A stretch of DNA of 57,217 nucleotides from Kurthia zopfii (GCF_003143955.1 NZ_QFVS01000016.1:1-57217), one strand, 5' to 3'; counted from the first letter of the stretch, positions 1-9,076 are shown. A program made the numbers and translations. Notes: generated by a model not told the origin, from the sequence alone.

Positions 1-121
1 TGACGTATTACAATCATTATCGTGGTCAGTGGAATTTAAAGAAGCTGCCGCCTGTAAAATACAGACAGCAGCTTCAACAAGTTTCCTAGTCTTTTTCAAA
101 ATGTCCTTTACAAAGGGTACA
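1..121 (+). mobile_element. Right end of an IS3-family insertion sequence (partial)
   Basis: The window opens inside an IS3-type element. The last 28 codons of its transposase end at base 89. They are followed by a presumed terminal inverted repeat at about 93-121; read on the minus strand this starts TGTACCCTTTGTAAAGG, and the TG...CA termini are typical of IS3 elements. The rest of the element lies upstream of the window, so completeness, the left repeat and the target duplication cannot be judged. The exact right boundary (base 121) is inferred from the CA dinucleotide. Confidence 0.7.
3..89 (+). CDS. IS3-family transposase OrfB, C-terminal fragment
   Basis: Frame 3 is open from the first base of the window to a TAG at 87-89. 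It encodes a 28-residue tail containing YYNHYRGQWNLKKLPPVKYR. This matches the usual ending of IS3/IS150-type DDE integrases (YxNxxRxQxxLxxLxPxxYR), the segment just after the catalytic core. The protein would insert the element by cut-and-paste or copy-out transposition. Only the tail is visible; the D,D,E residues are outside the window. The call rests on the tail motif and the terminal repeat behind it. Confidence 0.75.
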   Translation, partial: TYYNHYRGQWNLKKLPPVKYRQQLQQVS

Positions 122-169
122 CTTTATCGGAAGCTGGTTGTTTCTTTTTGTTCTATTAGAAATAGCGTA

Positions 170-685
170 CTATCTTCCCCATTCTTCATTTAGGATTGCG
201 TAGTAGTATTCATCCCACCACTCGTCCCCATAAGGAATGCATTTTTTGAAAAAGCCTTCTTTTCTCATACCGATTTTCTCCATAATGCGATAGGAAGCAA
301 TATTTTCAGGCTGGCAAGTTGCGATGATTCGGTGTAATCCCATTTTTTCAAAACCGTATTTCAATGTAGCAAAAGCCGCTTCTGTCGCATACCCTTTATT
401 AAAATAAGTTGGATTAAACACCCAGCCGATTTCATATGTATGATTACCAAAATATGGATGAAAAGCTAAATGTCCGATTAATTGTCCATTCTCTTTCAAA
501 CAGACTGGGAAATGTCTTGCTTCATCCCCAATATTTTCAGCTACAAATTTCCTCGCTTCTTCAATTGTTTGAACTTCCTCCGGTAAATAATGCATCACTT
601 CATTTTGAGAAGTATAGGCAAATAAACTTGGAACATCGGATGGTTCAAAATCTCGAATAATTAGTCGATCTGTTTCAATCATCAT
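170..685 (-). CDS. GNAT N-acetyltransferase, RimJ/RimL-like
   Basis: A 171-residue acetyltransferase of the RimJ/RimL type, which transfers acetyl from acetyl-CoA to an amine such as a protein N-terminus or small molecule. The start IETDRLIIRDFEPSD is the classic opening of this subfamily. The acetyl-CoA segment (VFNPTYFNKGYATEAA) has the R/Q-x-x-G-x-A pattern in the variant NKGYATE, and the C-terminal block NIASYRIMEKIGM is also typical. An upstream in-frame TTG at 700 is rejected because the ribosome site GGAGGGG (692-698) lies inside it; the first ATG after it is at 685. The gene stands alone between the IS3 end and kbl, and its substrate is unknown. Confidence 0.85.
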   Translation of the reverse strand: MMIETDRLIIRDFEPSDVPSLFAYTSQNEVMHYLPEEVQTIEEARKFVAENIGDEARHFPVCLKENGQLIGHLAFHPYFGNHTYEIGWVFNPTYFNKGYATEAAFATLKYGFEKMGLHRIIATCQPENIASYRIMEKIGMRKEGFFKKCIPYGDEWWDEYYYAILNEEWGR

Positions 686-704
686 CAGTATCCCCTCCAA
701 TCAT

Positions 705-750
705 TAAAAAAATCCAACTAGCTTCATTTTTAGTTGATAACTAGTTGGAT
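705..750 (-). terminator. Intrinsic terminator of kbl
   Basis: Perfect 10-bp inverted repeat ATCCAACTAG (712-721) / CTAGTTGGAT (741-750). On the minus strand it is followed by a run of seven T, directly downstream of the kbl stop codon. It sits between kbl and the GNAT gene, so the two are separate transcription units. Confidence 0.85.
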
Positions 751-756
751 CGTGTT

Positions 757-1947
757 TTATGAAATAACACCTAATTCTTTTCCTACTTTTTCGTAAATCG
801 CTAATGCATCATCTAACATTTCTTTTGTATGTGCTGCAGTTGGCATATTACGAACGCGTCCTGTACCTTTTGGAACTGTTGGGAATACGATTGATTTCGC
901 GTAAACGCCTTCTTCAATTAATCGTTTTGAGAATTGCTGTGTCAATGTCTCATCACCAATAATACAAGGTGTGATTGGTGTTTCTGAATGACCGATATTA
1001 AAGCCTAATTTCTCTAATCCGGCTTTTAAATAATCGCCATTTTCCCAAAGTAGATCATGTAATTCTGTTGAATCAATGATCATTTGAACAGCTGCAGTAA
1101 TTGCTGCTACATCTGCTGGTGGTAATGCTGTCGAGAATAGGAATGGACGAGAACGTACTTTCAACCAATCAATGACGTTTTGTTTACCTGCTACATAACC
1201 GCCAACTACGCCGATTGCTTTTGAAAGTGTTCCAATTTGGAAGTCGATTTCATTTTGAAGTCCAAAATGTTTCACTGTGCCTTTTCCTTTACCTGTAACG
1301 CCTGAACCATGCGCATCATCAACATATGTGATTAAATCAAATTCTTTTGCGATTTCTACAATTTCAGGTAATTTCGCAATATCGCCATCCATTGAGAATA
1401 CACCATCTGTAATGACCATTACTTTATTGTATTGACCTGATTCCGTTGCTGCTTTTGCTTTCGCACGTAAATCTTCCATATCCGAGTGATTGAATGGAAT
1501 AATTTTCGCTTTTGAAAGTCTGCAACCATCAATGATTGAAGCATGATTCAATTGATCTGAAAGAATCGCATCGTTTTTATCCATTACAGCTGAAATTGCT
1601 GCCATATTACAATTAAATCCTGATTGATATGAAATCGCAGCTTCTGTACCTTTGAATTCAGCAAGTTTCGCTTCTAATTTCACATGTAAATCTAATGTTC
1701 CGTTAATCGTACGTACAGCGCCAGCCCCTACGCCATACTCTTCAATCGTGTTTTTCGCGATTTCTTTTAATTGCTCATTCGTCGCTAAACCTAAGTAGTT
1801 ATTAGAAGAAAGGTTGATTAGATTCTTCCCTTTTACTTTGATGATTGGACCATTTGGACCTTCTACTGGATCAATTTCATTGTAAAGACCTTGATCACGA
1901 AGTTGTTGTAAGTTTTCATCTACAAATGCATTTAAAATTTTAGACAA
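757..1947 (-). CDS. kbl: Glycine C-acetyltransferase (2-amino-3-ketobutyrate CoA ligase)
   Basis: A 396-residue PLP enzyme of the alpha-oxoamine synthase family. It splits 2-amino-3-oxobutyrate with CoA into glycine and acetyl-CoA, the second step of threonine breakdown. Visible marks are [10 protein letters not shown] near residue 50, [14 protein letters not shown], the substrate-binding [10 protein letters not shown] and the PLP lysine in the [13 protein letters not shown] block. The start chosen is TTG at 1947, nine bases after GAGGGG (1957-1962); an in-frame ATG at 1956 touches the ribosome site and the ATG at 1980 precedes it. Threonine dehydrogenase (tdh), the usual partner, is not adjacent. 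Related family members (BioF, HemA) are less likely because of the glycine-type N-terminus. Confidence 0.9.
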   Translation of the reverse strand: MSKILNAFVDENLQQLRDQGLYNEIDPVEGPNGPIIKVKGKNLINLSSNNYLGLATNEQLKEIAKNTIEEYGVGAGAVRTINGTLDLHVKLEAKLAEFKGTEAAISYQSGFNCNMAAISAVMDKNDAILSDQLNHASIIDGCRLSKAKIIPFNHSDMEDLRAKAKAATESGQYNKVMVITDGVFSMDGDIAKLPEIVEIAKEFDLITYVDDAHGSGVTGKGKGTVKHFGLQNEIDFQIGTLSKAIGVVGGYVAGKQNVIDWLKVRSRPFLFSTALPPADVAAITAAVQMIIDSTELHDLLWENGDYLKAGLEKLGFNIGHSETPITPCIIGDETLTQQFSKRLIEEGVYAKSIVFPTVPKGTGRVRNMPTAAHTKEMLDDALAIYEKVGKELGVIS

Positions 1948-2020
1948 TTGAATCATCCCCTCTATCAATATTACAGTCATTGTATCATAGTAACTCGATC
2001 ATTTACACATGAAAACAACT

Positions 2021-2049
2021 GTTAAACCTTTGATATATCTAGGTTTAAC
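2021..2049. repeat. Palindrome upstream of kbl
   Basis: Perfect 9-bp inverted repeat GTTAAACCT (2021-2029) / AGGTTTAAC (2041-2049) with an 11-base spacer, 74-102 bases upstream of the kbl start. It is not followed by a T-run, so it looks more like an operator or mRNA leader hairpin than a terminator. No regulator is assigned. Confidence 0.4.
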
Positions 2050-2135
2050 TTTAAAGTAAAACACTTTTTCCACCTGAAATATACATTTGTATTATCCTAT
2101 GAATTAATAAAAACAAATGTTTTTTATACGCATAC

Positions 2136-2172
2136 AAAAAGCAGATTTCCCCTTCGAATTTGAGAAATCTGC
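2136..2172 (-). terminator. Intrinsic terminator of the yczE-like gene
   Basis: Inverted repeat GCAGATTTC (2141-2149) / GAAATCTGC (2164-2172). On the minus strand it is followed by TTTTTG, eight bases past the stop codon. Confidence 0.85.
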
Positions 2173-2179
2173 ATAAAAA

Positions 2180-2788
2180 TTACGCTGTAATACGATTGTA
2201 GAATTTTTGACTATATTTAAACGATACTTGAATGACTGGTCCTAATACGAAGACCATAATAACTGTCCCTAAACCAATTGGGCCACCGATTAAATAACCG
2301 GCTACCGCAACGATGAATTCCATCCCTGTTCTCGCTACAGTAATACTTAATTTCATCTTTTCGACTGCAATTAGCATAAGACTATCTCGGGGACCTGCTC
2401 CAAGATTCGCTGTAATGTAAATGGCGTCGCCTATTCCTAAAATAATGACACCTGCAACAAAACAAGCAAGTTGCGCACCAGCCGTATGTACATCTGGAAT
2501 AATGGCATTGAAAAAGTCGATAAAAGTACCTGTTAGTAGCATATTGGCGATCGTTCCAATTCTAGGCTTCTCTTTTAAAATAATTGCACTAAGTATAATA
2601 ATAATTAACCCTATAATAATCGACCATGTACCAATTGTTAATCCTAAATTTTTATATAACCCGACATGGAGTACATCCCAAGAACCTACACCATATCGCT
2701 GTCCCTTAATTGTGAGCGCTACGCCGCAAGCTAAGATGGCTAAACCGCCAATGAAAAATGCCCAACGTAGACCATAGTGTTTTTTCAT
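2180..2788 (-). CDS. yczE: YczE/YitT-like integral membrane protein
   Basis: A 202-residue protein with about five hydrophobic spans and almost no soluble part. The pattern GVALTIKGQRYGVGSWDVLH near the N-terminus and its later echo ITANLGAGPRDSLML are hallmarks of the YczE/YyaS family, in which each half carries a G-x-G-PxD or G-x-GSWD signature. In Bacillus subtilis YczE is a membrane protein linked to lipopeptide (bacillomycin) production; its molecular activity is unknown. The ribosome site GGAGG lies four bases before the ATG. Separate terminators on both sides make it a single-gene unit. Confidence 0.75.
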   Translation of the reverse strand: MKKHYGLRWAFFIGGLAILACGVALTIKGQRYGVGSWDVLHVGLYKNLGLTIGTWSIIIGLIIIILSAIILKEKPRIGTIANMLLTGTFIDFFNAIIPDVHTAGAQLACFVAGVIILGIGDAIYITANLGAGPRDSLMLIAVEKMKLSITVARTGMEFIVAVAGYLIGGPIGLGTVIMVFVLGPVIQVSFKYSQKFYNRITA

Positions 2789-2798
2789 AATTCCTCCA

Positions 2799-2829
2799 TA
2801 AAAAAAGTCGCTCCCTTTTCGGGAACAAC
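2799..2829 (-). terminator. Intrinsic terminator of ybaK
   Basis: On the minus strand GTTGTTCCC, a short loop and GGGAGCGAC (two G-U pairs) are followed by seven T. It lies between the ybaK stop and the yczE-like ribosome site. Confidence 0.8.
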
Positions 2830-2883
2830 CTGATTGTGTTGTATTGATCAGACAAATGCTATTGTATCAGAGTTTTTAAAGGA

Positions 2884-3366
2884 TTAACAAGTAATCGAAC
2901 CGAATTTAGCTTGAGCTGCTTGTTCTAAAAACTTCGGTGCGATGCAGATTTGCATACCTCTTTTACCTGCACTAATAAAAATTTCATCTTGTAATAAAGC
3001 CGCTTCATCTACAACTGTAGGATATTGCTTTTTCATACCAATTGGTGAACAACCGCCTCGAATATAGCCTGTATTTGCGAGTAAATCGCGCACATGTAGC
3101 ATTTCGATTTTTTTCTCTCCGACAAATTTAGCTGCTGCTTTCAAATCTAACTCTTTCGCTACCGGGATGACAAAAACATAAAGCTGTTTTTTCATTGAAG
3201 TTGCTACGAGTGTTTTAAAAACCGTTTCGACTGGTTGCCCAATTTCTTCTGCTGCCGTGACACCATCTAAATGTTCTTCATTAATCTCATATTCTTTTAA
3301 AGAGTACGGGATTTTCTTTTGATCCAGTAAGCGTACCGCATTCGTTTTTTGAATCTTTTTCGCCAT
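2884..3366 (-). CDS. ybaK: Cys-tRNA(Pro) deacylase YbaK/EbsC
   Basis: A 160-residue YbaK/EbsC-type editing protein that hydrolyses cysteine mischarged onto tRNA-Pro by prolyl-tRNA synthetase, acting in trans in the cytoplasm. Typical features are TNAVRLLDQKKIPY at the start, the VFKTLVA block with the conserved lysine, and the GCSPIGMKKQYP block. Its length fits the family. It starts 12 bases after the stop of the upstream unknown gene (3379-3858), so the two probably form an operon; the shared terminator is at 2799-2829. Confidence 0.88.
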   Translation of the reverse strand: MAKKIQKTNAVRLLDQKKIPYSLKEYEINEEHLDGVTAAEEIGQPVETVFKTLVATSMKKQLYVFVIPVAKELDLKAAAKFVGEKKIEMLHVRDLLANTGYIRGGCSPIGMKKQYPTVVDEAALLQDEIFISAGKRGMQICIAPKFLEQAAQAKFGSITC

Positions 3367-3378
3367 TATTTCACGTCC

Positions 3379-3858
3379 TTACGCTGTGCGATAAATCATC
3401 GGCTGCAACACTTTGAAGCCGCCTTTTGCCATCGACATTTGGAATTGATATGTCGCAATGGCTTTCTCCGTCAATCTTTCACGCGCCATTTGCTTCGCAT
3501 CTTTTAACTGCACATTAGGTAGATCTGGTAATTTCGTTTCTGGTAGTAAGTGAATCGACACATCATGATTTAACATCATTTCAGTAGGCGTTACTGCTGG
3601 GTTTTCAGCTGCTGTTAAGTCATCTTCCAATCTTTTTTGCTGCTGTAAATTTTCAATTGTTTTTTGTAATTCGGAGTGGTCTTCCTTCTCCTTTTTCCCC
3701 GTCAATAAATCCACTAATTCTTCCATTGCTGGATTTTTAGTTGTTTCAAAATACTTAGCATTTTTCTTGTATGCATGATCCACGTTTTTAACTGTTAATA
3801 ATTTCTTACGTGCTTCCACTTCTGTAAAGCGATTATTAAGTAATGATGCTAAACGCAT
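3379..3858 (-). CDS. Hypothetical protein upstream of ybaK
   Basis: A 159-residue charged protein of unknown family. No signal peptide or membrane span is visible. The N-terminal part (RMRLASLLNNRF, then a lysine-rich stretch) and the central segment (about 70-95) look helical, and a coiled coil is possible in ELQKTIENLQQQKRLEDDL. The start is ATG at 3858, eight bases after AAAGGAG; the in-frame GTG at 3867 overlaps that ribosome site and is rejected. It is the first gene of a probable two-gene unit with ybaK. I do not assign a function. Confidence 0.6.
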   Translation of the reverse strand: MRLASLLNNRFTEVEARKKLLTVKNVDHAYKKNAKYFETTKNPAMEELVDLLTGKKEKEDHSELQKTIENLQQQKRLEDDLTAAENPAVTPTEMMLNHDVSIHLLPETKLPDLPNVQLKDAKQMARERLTEKAIATYQFQMSMAKGGFKVLQPMIYRTA

Positions 3859-4086
3859 ACGATTCACTCCTTTCCACGAATATAGTTACCATTATTTTAC
3901 CACTTTTCGCCCATCTTCAAAACCAACTAATGTCACGTATTAGCACTCTATTCGTAGTGAATACTTGGTACTAATTTGACTATTCTATTAAAGATGAAAC
4001 ACCTATAAATAGAGATACCATTGATAATATATTGTTAAAATCAATAAAAATGATTCACCTCAAGTGAAATAATTCTCTCAAAATAG

Positions 4087-4127
4087 AAAAAAGACTATAA
4101 TCTGATGAAAACAGGTCATAGTCTTTT
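4087..4127 (-). terminator. Intrinsic terminator of topB
   Basis: AAAAAAGACTAT (4087-4098) pairs with ATAGTCTTTT (4118-4127). The minus-strand product ends in six T, nine bases after the topB stop. Confidence 0.85.
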
Positions 4128-4135
4128 GCACTTAC

Positions 4136-6313
4136 TTAATCTTCTTTATTACCAAAAAGTTTTGCCAGCGCATCTGCCATTGCAGTGTTTTCTGGTTCTT
4201 CTTGTTTTTTCATATATTTATTAACATCTTGTTTCGAAACTTTTTTATTTCCTGTTTCTTTTTTACGTTTTTCGAAAGCTGATAATTTTTCACGATGGCC
4301 ACATTTACATGCGAACATTCTGCCATCACCTTCGCCACGTAATTCTAATTTCTTATGACATACCGGGCAGCGGGCATTCGTAACTGTTGAGATTTTTTTC
4401 TTATTGCCACAAGTACGATCTGAACAAACGAGCATTTTGCCACGTTTACCATTCACTTCTAACATTGGTTTTCCACATTCTGAACAAACCTTGCCTGAAA
4501 TATTATCATGTTTGAATTTTTGATCGCTTTTCTTAATGTCTGAAATCGATTTTTTCGTAAATTCGATCATATCATTAATAAAGTCGGCTTTTTTCGCCTG
4601 ACCTTTGGCAATTTTATTTAATTCTGTTTCCCATTCGGCTGTTAATGCAGGTGATTTTAAGCCTTCAGGTGCTAAATCTAATAATTGGCGACCTTTTGAA
4701 GTTGTGTATAAGTCCTTACCTTTTTTCTCAATAACAAATGACTTGAATAACTTCTCAATAATATCGGCACGCGTCGCAACTGTACCGATTCCGCCTGTTT
4801 CTTTTAATGTTTTTACTAATTCCTTCGATTCATCCCCCATAAATTGAGAAGGATTTTCCATCGCAGCTAGTAAAGTTCCTTCATTAAAACGTGCTGGAGG
4901 TTTCGTCTCGCCATTTGTCATTGCGATGCCACGTAATTCGATTTCTTCGCCTTTTTTAAATACAGGTAATGAGCGCTCATTTGAACTTTCATCTTCTTGT
5001 AAGTAAACAGCTTTCCAACCTTCATCACGCACCGTATTCCCTTTCGCAGAAAATTGTTCATTGCCAACTTTCATTGAAACGACTGTTTGATCGTATTGAT
5101 AAGGTCCGTAAAACACTGCTAAAAAGCGTTTCACAATCATATCGTATAATTTATATTCTTTATCTGAAAGCGCACGTAAATTAACCGGTTCTTCCGTCGG
5201 TATAATCGCATGGTGATCGGATACTAATGCGTCATTAATAACACCATTTTGAGCTTGTGGTTTCCCTTTGCTCAAAATTTTATTTGCAGCTGCACGATTG
5301 TCGCCCACCGCTGCTGATTTAATGCGATCTGCTAATGTATCACGCATATCAGAAGTAAGATGTTTTGAATCGGTACGAGGGTATGTCACGATTTTATATT
5401 GTTCATATAAATTTTGTAGCGTAGACAAAGTCTCTTTGGCCGACCAACCCCAACGTTTATGCGATTCTTTTTGCAATTCCGTTAAATCGAATAAGCTAGG
5501 CGCAGGCGTTTTTTTCGGCGTCGTTTTAACATCTGTAATTTGCCCTGTTTTCTCTGCATCTAATGCTTTCATAGTTTGCTCTACTTTTTCTTTATTAAAT
5601 GAATTCGATTGATTCGTTCCTTGTTCATGCCAAGTGAATGTCGCAGAATTCGTCAAAGTTTGTAGGCCGTAAAATGTTTTCGATTTGAAATTTTTAATTT
5701 GCTGTTCACGATTTGCAATCATCGCCAAAGTAGGTGTTTGTACACGACCTGTTGATAACTGTGCATTATGCTTCACCGTTAACGCTCTCGTCGCATTAAT
5801 ACCAACAACCCAGTCAGCTTCTGCTCGAGCAACTGCCGCTTCAAATAAATGCTCATACTGACGACCATCTTTTAAATTATTGAAACCATCTTTAATCGCC
5901 TTATCGGTTACAGAAGAAATCCACAGACGTTTTACAGGTTTGCGTGATTTTGCTTTTATTAAAATCCAACGCGCTACAAGTTCCCCTTCACGCCCTGCAT
6001 CTGTCGCAATAATAATTTGATTCACGTCATTACGATTTAATTGTGTTTTCACCGCATTGAATTGCTTCGTCGTTTGACGAATTGGTACGAGTTTAAATGG
6101 ATCTGGAATAATCGGTAAATCCTCCATTTTCCACTCTTTAAAACTTTGATTGTACTGCTCTGGATCTGCATGTGTTACTAAGTGACCTAAAGCCCAAGTA
6201 ACGATATATTGATCGCCTTCTAAAAACCCATTTCCTTTTTTACCGCATTTTAATACGCGGGCAATATCTCTTGCTACGGAAGGTTTTTCAGCGATTACTA
6301 ATGATTTTGACAT
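4136..6313 (-). CDS. topB: DNA topoisomerase III (type IA)
   Basis: A 725-residue type IA topoisomerase that passes single strands through a transient break and decatenates replication or recombination intermediates. It opens with the Toprim motif SLVIAEKPSVARDIA and has the metal-binding ATDAGREGE near residue 105. The catalytic tyrosine is in YPRTDS near residue 312. Two C-terminal zinc ribbons are visible: CSECGKPM...CSDRTCG and CPVCHKK...CKCGH, ending in a lysine-rich tail. The length fits the Bacillus TopB family. A TATAAT box (minus strand, 6340-6345) and a GAGAGGAG ribosome site precede the ATG. It is a single-gene unit with its own terminator. Confidence 0.95.
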   Translation of the reverse strand: MSKSLVIAEKPSVARDIARVLKCGKKGNGFLEGDQYIVTWALGHLVTHADPEQYNQSFKEWKMEDLPIIPDPFKLVPIRQTTKQFNAVKTQLNRNDVNQIIIATDAGREGELVARWILIKAKSRKPVKRLWISSVTDKAIKDGFNNLKDGRQYEHLFEAAVARAEADWVVGINATRALTVKHNAQLSTGRVQTPTLAMIANREQQIKNFKSKTFYGLQTLTNSATFTWHEQGTNQSNSFNKEKVEQTMKALDAEKTGQITDVKTTPKKTPAPSLFDLTELQKESHKRWGWSAKETLSTLQNLYEQYKIVTYPRTDSKHLTSDMRDTLADRIKSAAVGDNRAAANKILSKGKPQAQNGVINDALVSDHHAIIPTEEPVNLRALSDKEYKLYDMIVKRFLAVFYGPYQYDQTVVSMKVGNEQFSAKGNTVRDEGWKAVYLQEDESSNERSLPVFKKGEEIELRGIAMTNGETKPPARFNEGTLLAAMENPSQFMGDESKELVKTLKETGGIGTVATRADIIEKLFKSFVIEKKGKDLYTTSKGRQLLDLAPEGLKSPALTAEWETELNKIAKGQAKKADFINDMIEFTKKSISDIKKSDQKFKHDNISGKVCSECGKPMLEVNGKRGKMLVCSDRTCGNKKKISTVTNARCPVCHKKLELRGEGDGRMFACKCGHREKLSAFEKRKKETGNKKVSKQDVNKYMKKQEEPENTAMADALAKLFGNKED

Positions 6314-6412
6314 GATTCCGCTCCTCTCAATATGTCCTTATTATAAAGCATTATCGTATTGTCATACAGTAGTTCCTATTTTCTACCTATCGTAAAGTAA
6401 TTTAAAGAAAAT

Positions 6413-6443
6413 AAAAAAACGACCACTCGTTAAAAAGTAGTCG
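6413..6443 (-). terminator. Intrinsic terminator of the FMN reductase gene
   Basis: CGACCACT (6420-6427) pairs with AGTAGTCG (6436-6443) with one G-U pair; seven T follow on the minus strand. Confidence 0.85.
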
Positions 6444-6453
6444 CTTTCTCTCA

Positions 6454-7017
6454 TTAATGTTGATCAATCGGCGTTTTCGGTAAGTCAGCACTTAGCGCAC
6501 AGTATTTTACGAATACGCGAGCCAATTCTTGTAATCGCTCATGTACATTTTCATCAATAATGTGGTTATCTGCGTCAAAATGACTTGCATGTGTATACAC
6601 ATAGTTCGGTGTCACAAGCGCGCGGAAATAATCAAGAATCGGTTTTAATTGGTTTTCCACAACTAAATGATGTTGATAAGTTCCGCCATTTGCTACAATT
6701 GATACTGGTTTATAGCGTAGTGCTTTCGGATTTAAGAAATCAAATGCATTTTTTAATACACCAGGAATCGATCCTTGGAAAATAGGTGTCGCAAAAATAT
6801 AGCCATCTGCTTCTTCAATTTTACGAACCATCTCTTGCATTCCCGCATTATATTGATCAAACGGACGACCATCTACGATTTGATGCTCGTAGTTTGCAAA
6901 AGTTAAAATTTCAAGCTCCAATTTAGAATCAAATTGTTCGATATATGTTTTTACTTCTTCTAGGATCGCACCTGTTTTTCTACCTAATACTGTGCCATCA
7001 ACTAATAGAATTTTCAT
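6454..7017 (-). CDS. NADPH-dependent FMN reductase / flavodoxin-fold oxidoreductase
   Basis: A 187-residue SsuE/azoreductase-like flavoprotein. The N-terminal MKILLVDGTVLGRKTG is the FMN phosphate-binding loop, and the block ATPIFQGSIPGVLKNAFDFL is the second FMN-binding signature of the NADPH_FMN_red family. It would reduce FMN, quinones or azo compounds with NAD(P)H; the physiological substrate is unknown. The start is ATG at 7017 after GGAGG; the in-frame TTG at 7032 contains the ribosome site. It is transcribed alone and divergently from the small gene at 7231. Confidence 0.82.
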   Translation of the reverse strand: MKILLVDGTVLGRKTGAILEEVKTYIEQFDSKLELEILTFANYEHQIVDGRPFDQYNAGMQEMVRKIEEADGYIFATPIFQGSIPGVLKNAFDFLNPKALRYKPVSIVANGGTYQHHLVVENQLKPILDYFRALVTPNYVYTHASHFDADNHIIDENVHERLQELARVFVKYCALSADLPKTPIDQH

Positions 7018-7230
7018 GTGTCGTACCTCCAAGTTCTTTAATACTTATTCAATTGTATCAAAAGCACATTCTTTTCAATAGAAATATTGTTTCTAGAAAG
7101 GACAAATCAGTCTTTAGACGGAAACGAAATATTGCGTTCTTTTCTATCTATAATGTCCTGTGTTACAATTAATTTAATGAGTATTAAAATAAAATGCTAA
7201 TGCATTTTTTCAATAAAGGAGCGCATGAAA

Positions 7231-7416
7231 ATGGCAACTAAATCTGAAATCGAGTATCAAATTCTTGAACTAAAAAGTGACTACATCCGTCAACAAGGTG
7301 ATATTGAAAAACTAGAATCAACTGGTTTTCCACAAATGATCATCAAGGCTGAAGAACGTCTAAAAGATATGGAAGCACAATTAGCAGCATTGAATGAAGA
7401 ATTAGCAAAATTTTAA
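7231..7416 (+). CDS. Small coiled-coil protein
   Basis: A 61-residue soluble protein rich in Glu, Lys and Leu. The whole chain from EIEYQILELK to QLAALNEELAKF reads as a helical hairpin or coiled coil with heptad-like hydrophobics. The start is taken as ATG 7231, nine bases after AAAGGAG (7215-7221); the in-frame ATG at 7225 is only three bases away. It has its own long-stemmed terminator, so it is a monocistronic and probably well expressed gene. Function is unknown. Confidence 0.7.
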   Translation: MATKSEIEYQILELKSDYIRQQGDIEKLESTGFPQMIIKAEERLKDMEAQLAALNEELAKF

Positions 7417-7427
7417 TCAAACTTTAG

Positions 7428-7496
7428 ATTGTCTAAAATCCTATTCTTCGCTCGTTCATCTGAAGTGAATAGCGAACGGACTTTAGGCAATTTTTA
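7428..7496 (+). terminator. Terminator of the small coiled-coil gene
   Basis: ATTGTCTAAAATCC (from 7428) pairs with GGACTTTAGGCAAT (to about 7491) with two G-U pairs and a further inner stem; T-rich sequence follows. It ends just before the ribosome site of the ABC-F gene. Confidence 0.75.
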
Positions 7497-7519
7497 TTTT
7501 TAGGAGGAAACGATTTTTT

Positions 7520-9076
7520 ATGGCAATTTTAACAGTAGATAAGTTGGCGCACACTTTTGGTGATCGCACACTTTTCAAAGATGTATCTTTCCGAATTGTT
7601 GAAGGCGAGCATGTTGGGCTAGTCGGCGCAAACGGTGTTGGTAAATCAACGATGATGAGTATTTTAACTGGGCAATTAATTCACGATGAAGGTCGCGTTG
7701 AGTGGCTTCCGAATACACATTACGGTTATTTAGACCAACATGCTGTATTAACGCCTGGTCGTTCTATGCGTGATACTTTAGGGGATGCATTCCTACCTTT
7801 ATATAAAAAGGAAGAAGAACTTAATGACATCGCGAATAAAATGGGTGAAGCTACCCCCGAAGAATTAGAAGTGTTATTAGAAGAGATGGCTGCCATTCAA
7901 GATGCTCTTGATGCAGGCGATTTTTACACTTTAGATATGAAAATTGAAGAAGTAGCACGTGGTCTTGGTCTTGATGCAATCGGTTTAGACCGTGATGTAA
8001 CAGCTCTTTCAGGTGGTCAACGTACGAAATTACTTTTAGCGAAACTTCTATTAGAGAAGCCAAAAGTTCTATTACTAGATGAGCCTACCAACTATCTTGA
8101 TGAAGAGCATATTACTTGGTTGAAAAACTATTTAAAAGAATATCCACATGCATTCCTTTTAATTTCACATGATGTTGAATTTATGAATGATGTTGTAGGT
8201 GTTATTTTCCATTTAGAATTTTCAAAACTATCTCGTTACACAGCGACTTATGAGAAATTCTTAGAGTTAGCTGAGATGAACAAACGTCAACATCTTGATG
8301 CTTATGAAAAGCAACAAGACTTCATTAAAAAACAAGAAACATTCATCCAAAAAAATAAGGCGCGTTTCTCGACTACTGGTCGTGCAAAATCTCGTCAAAA
8401 ACAATTGGATCGTATGGAACGTATCGATCGCCCTGAAACAGCAGCAAAACCACAGTTTGCTTTTAAAGAATCTCGTAGTTCAAGCCGTTATGTCGTGGAA
8501 GCGAAAGATTTAGTCATCGGTTATGATAAACCACTTTTACCACCACTTACTTTTGAAATCGAACGTGGCGAAAAAATCGCACTTGTCGGTATGAACGGTG
8601 TCGGTAAATCAACTTTACTAAAAACTATGCTTGGTAAGATCAAACCACTTGATGGTGATGTACAACGCGGCGACTTCCTATTCCCTTCTTACTTCGAACA
8701 AGAAGTAAAAGGCGGTAACGAAACGCCAATCGATGTAGTTTGGAATGCCTTCCCTTCATTAGAACAAGGTACGATTCGCGCATTATTAGCGAAAACAGGC
8801 TTGAAAAACGAACATATTTCTCGTCCAATGGCTCACTTATCAGGGGGCGAACAATCAAAAGTACGTCTATGCCTACTAATGATGGAAGAATCGAACTGGA
8901 TGTTATTCGATGAACCGACAAACCACTTAGACGTAGATGCGAAAGAAGAATTAAAACGTGCCATGAAAGAATATAAAGGCACAATCATCCTTGTCAGTCA
9001 CGAACCTGAATTTTATGAAGGTCTTGTAACGAAAGTATGGGATGTAGCAGAATGGTTCTCTAAAGGACATCAATAA
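7520..9076 (+). CDS. yfmM: ABC-F family ATPase, YfmM-like
   Basis: A 518-residue soluble twin-ATPase protein with no membrane spans. Two Walker A motifs are visible (GANGVGKST near residue 40, GMNGVGKST near 357), two signatures (LSGGQRTKL, LSGGEQSKV) and two Walker B motifs (LLLDEPTNYLD, MLFDEPTNHLD). A lysine- and arginine-rich linker (about 255-310) separates the domains. ABC-F proteins bind the ribosomal E site and relieve stalls or, in some branches, protect from antibiotics; the sequence resembles Bacillus YfmM, and its length is the same as I recall for that protein. The RBS AGGAGG lies before the ATG. It is monocistronic with a strong terminator. Confidence 0.88.
   Translation: MAILTVDKLAHTFGDRTLFKDVSFRIVEGEHVGLVGANGVGKSTMMSILTGQLIHDEGRVEWLPNTHYGYLDQHAVLTPGRSMRDTLGDAFLPLYKKEEELNDIANKMGEATPEELEVLLEEMAAIQDALDAGDFYTLDMKIEEVARGLGLDAIGLDRDVTALSGGQRTKLLLAKLLLEKPKVLLLDEPTNYLDEEHITWLKNYLKEYPHAFLLISHDVEFMNDVVGVIFHLEFSKLSRYTATYEKFLELAEMNKRQHLDAYEKQQDFIKKQETFIQKNKARFSTTGRAKSRQKQLDRMERIDRPETAAKPQFAFKESRSSSRYVVEAKDLVIGYDKPLLPPLTFEIERGEKIALVGMNGVGKSTLLKTMLGKIKPLDGDVQRGDFLFPSYFEQEVKGGNETPIDVVWNAFPSLEQGTIRALLAKTGLKNEHISRPMAHLSGGEQSKVRLCLLMMEESNWMLFDEPTNHLDVDAKEELKRAMKEYKGTIILVSHEPEFYEGLVTKVWDVAEWFSKGHQ

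Noticed and set aside
2421-2777. 118-codon open frame on the plus strand opposite the yczE-like gene
   Set aside because: It is a shadow of the membrane-protein gene, with proline- and serine-rich composition and no ribosome site.
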